A stretch of 7,899 nt of DNA from JBGUXS01 sp045118155. Its GTDB lineage: Bacteria > Pseudomonadota > Alphaproteobacteria > CAAHEQ01 > UBA3637. Below the pieces are notes generated by a model, which saw only the letters and a program-made list of their open reading frames with translations, was not told the DNA's origin and ran no database searches. This document shows positions 4,716-7,899 of this stretch, piece by piece (position 1 is the first letter of the stretch; the number at the start of each line of letters is the position of its first letter). The stretch covers positions 1 to 7,899 of the forward strand of contig JBGUXS010000056.1 in the NCBI GenBank assembly GCA_045118155.1, written 5' to 3'. Made by a program: the position numbers and the translations under genes.

Positions 4716-4744
4716 ATTTTACCTAATTATTTTTTTCTTGTCAA
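4716..4744 (-). promoter_or_regulatory. Consensus sigma70 promoter of tRNA-Lys
   Basis: On the minus strand TTGACA (4739-4744) and TAAAAT (4716-4721) have a 17-base spacer. The start would fall near 4709, giving a leader of about 23 bases before the tRNA. The -35 lies just after the stop codon of the helix-turn-helix gene. Confidence 0.85.
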
Positions 4745-4750
4745 TACCTT

Positions 4751-4972
4751 TTATGATTTTTTTTCTAAAAAGCCCCCTTGTACGGCTTTAAGCAGAATCT
4801 GCACCCGATTTTGGGCTTTAAAAAATCGTAAAAGCGCACTCATATGCATCTTGACCGTCGCTTCAGCAACCCCTAAATTATACGCAATTTGCTTATTAGA
4901 CAGGCCCAATGACAATTCTTCCAATACCCGGCGTTGCCGTGGCGATAACAATCGTTCTTTTTCTTGCAACAT
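4751..4972 (-). CDS. Stand-alone LuxR/GerE-type helix-turn-helix protein
   Basis: A 73-residue protein that is almost entirely one LuxR C-terminal-like DNA-binding domain: LSPRQRRVLEELSLGLSNKQ (about residues 9-28), then IAYNLGVAEATVKMHMSALLRF (29-50), the recognition helix being EATVKMHMSALL, and NRVQILLKA near the end. It resembles the output domain of NarL-type response regulators, but no receiver or ligand domain is present; Bacillus GerE is a similar free-standing example. The start is ATG 4972 with GGAGG seven bases upstream; a GTG at 4996 lies before that site and is unlikely. It follows murE by 82 bases with its own predicted promoter, and precedes tRNA-Lys. It could be a true small regulator or the remnant of a longer response regulator; upstream sequence shows no receiver coding. 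Targets are unknown. Confidence 0.85.
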   Translation of the reverse strand: MLQEKERLLSPRQRRVLEELSLGLSNKQIAYNLGVAEATVKMHMSALLRFFKAQNRVQILLKAVQGGFLEKKS

Positions 4973-5002
4973 AAAACACCCTCCCTTTGTTAACACTTTT
5001 TT

Positions 5003-5031
5003 TACATAGGGAAAGCCCGCGTTTATCGCAA
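5003..5031 (-). promoter_or_regulatory. Predicted promoter of the helix-turn-helix gene
   Basis: On the minus strand TTGCGA (5026-5031) and TATGTA (5003-5008) have a 17-base spacer, about 30 bases before the ATG. It lies in the short gap after murE, where no GC-rich terminator is visible, so read-through from murE is also possible. Confidence 0.5.
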
Positions 5032-5054
5032 TTGTTTTTTAAAAGCTTTTCAAA

Positions 5055-6494
5055 CTAGTCTTGATAAGCCAAAACCTGTTCTTTATCACTAAAATGATGT
5101 TTGACCCCTTGGATGATTTGATAATCTTCATGCCCCTTCCCGGCCAAAAGAATCACATCATGCGCCCCAGATTCGTGCAAAGCCCGTTCTATTGCTTTGG
5201 CCCTGTCATCCACTTCTATGCCCCCTGGACAGGCCGCTAAAATATCTTTACGAATGGTCGCTGGATCTTCATCCCGTGGATTATCATCCGTCACATACAC
5301 TTTATCGGCAAGGTCTGCCGCAATTTTACCCATAATGGGGCGTTTGGTCGTATCCCGATTTCCCCCACAACCAAACACACAAACCAATTTGCCTTTGGCA
5401 TGACCCCGCAAGGATTGAATTGCCCTATCCAGTGCATCCGGCGTATGGGCATAATCCACAAACACTAAAGTTCCATTTTTAAGACGCCGAACAAGTTCAA
5501 GACGCCCCGCTGGTGGGGTTAATTTTTCAATCAATCCTAATGCCTTATCCAACGGGGCCCCCAAGGCCACACAAAGGCCTACCGCTTCCAACACATTCAT
5601 CGCTTGGAAATCACCATAAATTGGCAAATGGTAGGTTCGTTTTTGCCCTGCCACTGTCAGAGTTAATTCTTGTCCATCCGGGGTTAACGTTTGAGAATCC
5701 AAACGAATATCCGCCCCCCTTTTCCCAACAGAAAAAACCTTAAGACCCGATGATAAGGCCTTTTCTTTTAATACGTCAAATTCGGGAATATCGGCATTTA
5801 ACACCGCCAAGCCCCCAGGACGTACCGCCTCAAAAATTCGTAATTTACAGGCAAAATACGCCTCCATTGTTTTGTGATAATCTAGGTGGTCTTGGGTTAA
5901 ATTCGTAAAACCTGCCCCTTCTAACACAAGGCCCGCTGTTCTGTCTTGATCTAGGCCGACGCTGGTATATTCCATTGCCACCGCTTGCACGGCATTTTCT
6001 TGTAAAGCGTGTAAATTCTTATTTAATGTCACGGGGTCCGAGGTCGTGTTATTCACTTCGGATACAATCCCTTTTAAGGGGGCATCATACGTCACCCCAA
6101 TGGTACCAATACTTGCCGTTTTAACACCCATTAGTGTCATCAATTGCCGAACATATCCCACCACAGAGGTCTTGCCATTTGTCCCCGTGATGGCCACTTT
6201 TTTGACCTGTTCCGACGGATAGAAACGGCGCGCAGTTTCTGCCAACACCCACCGAATGTTGTCCACAACTAAAACAGGAACGGTTAAAGCAAGGGGGCGC
6301 ACACTTACCACCGCCACTGCCCCTTTTTTTTCGGCATCTTCGGCAAATTGTGCCCCATCTATTTTAAAACCAGGAATCGCGAAAAAAAGACTGCCCTTCC
6401 CCACATCCTTGGATGAACATGTAATCCCCGTAATTTCTGGATTTTCTGCGGGAAGTGTCATTGATATCCCTTGAAATAAATCATGTAATTTCAT
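5055..6494 (-). CDS. murE: UDP-MurNAc-L-Ala-D-Glu:meso-diaminopimelate ligase (MurE)
   Basis: A complete 479-residue cytoplasmic Mur ligase (E. coli 495) that adds meso-diaminopimelate to UDP-MurNAc-dipeptide with ATP. Three domains are visible: the N-terminal UDP-binding domain (about 1-95); the central ATPase, with P-loop GTNGKTS (104-110), NNTTSDP (148-154), NLTQDHLDYH (198-207) and a likely carbamylated Lys217 in CKLRIF; and the C-terminal ligase domain, with FVDYAHTPDAL (345-355), VFGCGGNRDTTKRP (373-386) and DNPRDEDP (404-411), then GKGHEDYQ (452-459). DNPR is the diaminopimelate-specific signature, so the wall is of the Gram-negative type. The usual ExSSHxL is here EYTSVGL (175-181). 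ATG 6494 is preceded by AAGGAGG overlapping the ftsI stop, so the two are coupled. murF does not follow. Confidence 0.97.
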   Translation of the reverse strand: MKLHDLFQGISMTLPAENPEITGITCSSKDVGKGSLFFAIPGFKIDGAQFAEDAEKKGAVAVVSVRPLALTVPVLVVDNIRWVLAETARRFYPSEQVKKVAITGTNGKTSVVGYVRQLMTLMGVKTASIGTIGVTYDAPLKGIVSEVNNTTSDPVTLNKNLHALQENAVQAVAMEYTSVGLDQDRTAGLVLEGAGFTNLTQDHLDYHKTMEAYFACKLRIFEAVRPGGLAVLNADIPEFDVLKEKALSSGLKVFSVGKRGADIRLDSQTLTPDGQELTLTVAGQKRTYHLPIYGDFQAMNVLEAVGLCVALGAPLDKALGLIEKLTPPAGRLELVRRLKNGTLVFVDYAHTPDALDRAIQSLRGHAKGKLVCVFGCGGNRDTTKRPIMGKIAADLADKVYVTDDNPRDEDPATIRKDILAACPGGIEVDDRAKAIERALHESGAHDVILLAGKGHEDYQIIQGVKHHFSDKEQVLAYQD

Positions 6495-6503
6495 GTGCCC
6501 TCC

Positions 6504-7899
6504 TTAACGTCTTTTTTTAGCTTCCTTAGATAAATCAATAGCTTTTTGTAGGTATGCAGGCACAGGGAAAATATCTTCCGGGAACACCCCCACGTACGGG
6601 GCAATCTTTGCGACCATTTCAAGGCCCGTTGGTTTAGCATTCCACCCCGCCGCATTAAAATACCAATTTTCTTTTAGTTTTTTGGGATCTTCCATCACCA
6701 CGATCAAGGCAATTTTTGGATCTTCCAAAGGGAACGCCCCCACAAAAGTTGTGCGCACCCGGCCTTCCACATACTTACCTTTTTCAAGTAAGTTGGCTGA
6801 CCCTGTCTTACCCCCTACCCGATACAGCCTAGCAATCGCATCTTTTTTGGAATCCCAATTCAAGACCCCCCACATCATCGCCCGCATTTTTTGGGATGTT
6901 TCTTCGGAAAGAACTTGATATTGCAACATATCTTCCCCAGTTTTCTTTTGGAAAGTCGGCGGATGATAATATCCCCCATTCACAAGGGCCGATACCGCCG
7001 TTACCATGTGCAAAGGGGATACCGATAGCGCATACCCATACGATACATTTGCCACCGTGATATCTGCCCATTTTTCTTGGCGAGGGAACAAAACATCTGC
7101 TTTTTCTGGGATAGATAAAGGCAATGTTTTATGAAATCCAAATTGTTTTAAAAAGGCGCGTTGACGTTCATATCCAACTTTTAAAGCAATCCGCGCTGAT
7201 CCAATATTGGAAGAATGGAACAAAACCTCTGGCACCGTCAACTTTCTGTTTTGTGCATGGAAATCTGTAATGGATTTACGACCGATTTTAAGGGGTTCCC
7301 TGGCATCCAAAACAGTTAAAGGGGTTACTTCCCCCGTTTCTAGCCCCAAAGCCACCGTGAACAACTTAAACACTGACCCAAATTCATACACCCCCAAAGT
7401 GGCTTTGTTAAATTGCTTATCTGGGTCGGCAGGGATCGGAAAATTTGGATTATAATCTGGTAAGGATACCAAAGCCAACACTTCCCCCGTACGCACATCC
7501 ATGACCACCGCTGCCCCACCACGGGCTTGGTGTTTTTTTATGTTTTCTTCCAGCGTCTTGCGCACAATATCTTGAATAGAAATATCCAACGATAACACCA
7601 CATCATCGGCACAAACTTTCTTATCTAAACCCTTTTCAAGCCCCGAAACCCCGTTGTTATCAATATCCACCGCCCCCACGATATGGGTAAACAAAGCCCC
7701 TTGCGGATAAACCCTTTTTTCCCCGTCTTCTTCATTTAAAAAGTAATACCCTAACCAATTGAGGGCATTCTTTTCTGCCGGCGTAATGTTCCGACGAATA
7801 TAGCGGAATTTGGCATCCGCCGTCAGCTTGTCATAAATATCTTTTTCTGTCATATCAGGGAAAACTTTTAACAGGTTTTTCGTCACTTCCTTAGGATTT
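6504..7899 (-). CDS. ftsI: Septal transpeptidase FtsI (PBP3), N-terminus beyond the window
   Basis: The C-terminal 464 codons of the class B penicillin-binding protein that cross-links septal peptidoglycan in the periplasm as part of the divisome. The frame stays open to the right edge; the GTG at 7884-7886 is an internal Val (…NPKEVTKNLL…), so roughly 100 residues, including the membrane anchor, are outside. The pedestal domain comes first (DMTEKDIYDKL, PQGALFTHIVG, GLEKGLD), then the transpeptidase with all three motifs: SVFK (7365-7376, nucleophile Ser), SSN (7206-7214) and KTG (6801-6809). It ends in a basic KEAKKRR tail. ftsI-murE is the conserved dcw order. FtsI is preferred over PBP2 because of the murE neighbour and the GLEKGLD-containing FtsI-type pedestal. 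Confidence 0.95.
   Translation of the reverse strand, partial: NPKEVTKNLLKVFPDMTEKDIYDKLTADAKFRYIRRNITPAEKNALNWLGYYFLNEEDGEKRVYPQGALFTHIVGAVDIDNNGVSGLEKGLDKKVCADDVVLSLDISIQDIVRKTLEENIKKHQARGGAAVVMDVRTGEVLALVSLPDYNPNFPIPADPDKQFNKATLGVYEFGSVFKLFTVALGLETGEVTPLTVLDAREPLKIGRKSITDFHAQNRKLTVPEVLFHSSNIGSARIALKVGYERQRAFLKQFGFHKTLPLSIPEKADVLFPRQEKWADITVANVSYGYALSVSPLHMVTAVSALVNGGYYHPPTFQKKTGEDMLQYQVLSEETSQKMRAMMWGVLNWDSKKDAIARLYRVGGKTGSANLLEKGKYVEGRVRTTFVGAFPLEDPKIALIVVMEDPKKLKENWYFNAAGWNAKPTGLEMVAKIAPYVGVFPEDIFPVPAYLQKAIDLSKEAKKRR

Noticed and set aside
6829..7071. Minus-strand 80-codon frame and similar small frames inside ftsI and murE
   Set aside because: They lie within well-conserved coding sequence in other frames and have no family features.

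Overview
The window looks like chromosomal DNA of an alphaproteobacterium with a moderate-to-low GC content. The evidence is an Irr-type Fur-family regulator (alphaproteobacterial TYFDTN block), an L36 protein of the long alphaproteobacterial type ending in FKARQG, a yfgM-bamB pair, and a meso-diaminopimelate-type MurE directly after ftsI, as in a Gram-negative dcw cluster. I cannot name the genus. Most of the window is housekeeping; the one unusual part is 4100-4630.

Layout. On the minus strand, right to left: ftsI (5' end beyond the window) and murE are coupled, with the murE ribosome binding site overlapping the ftsI stop. A stand-alone LuxR/GerE-type helix-turn-helix protein follows in place of murF, then tRNA-Lys(UUU) with a consensus promoter and a strong terminator. 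After a gap come rpmI-rplT-rpmJ (ribosomal L35, L20, L36) under a consensus promoter and ending in a hairpin terminator, then irr, then yfgM-bamB, with bamB running off the left edge. Only two genes are on the plus strand: dgkA (diacylglycerol kinase, its promoter back to back with that of rpmI) and, 34 bp downstream, a visibly more AT-rich GNAT acetyltransferase that is probably a recent arrival.

Region 4090-4610 has no gene. It holds four decayed plus-strand copies of a tRNA 3' end (T-arm, acceptor 3' strand, ACCA and the first half of the adjoining terminator). These resemble the genuine tRNA-Lys tail on the opposite strand. They are interleaved with an exact 31-bp repeat and several hairpins, one of which looks like a tRNA-Ser anticodon arm. 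This tRNA-tail repeat cluster is the main object of interest.

Function. ftsI and murE serve septal peptidoglycan synthesis and precursor synthesis. YfgM and BamB serve export and outer-membrane protein assembly. DgkA recycles diacylglycerol to phosphatidate. Irr probably controls iron and haem genes elsewhere. I see no defence system, phage, CRISPR array or secretion cluster here.
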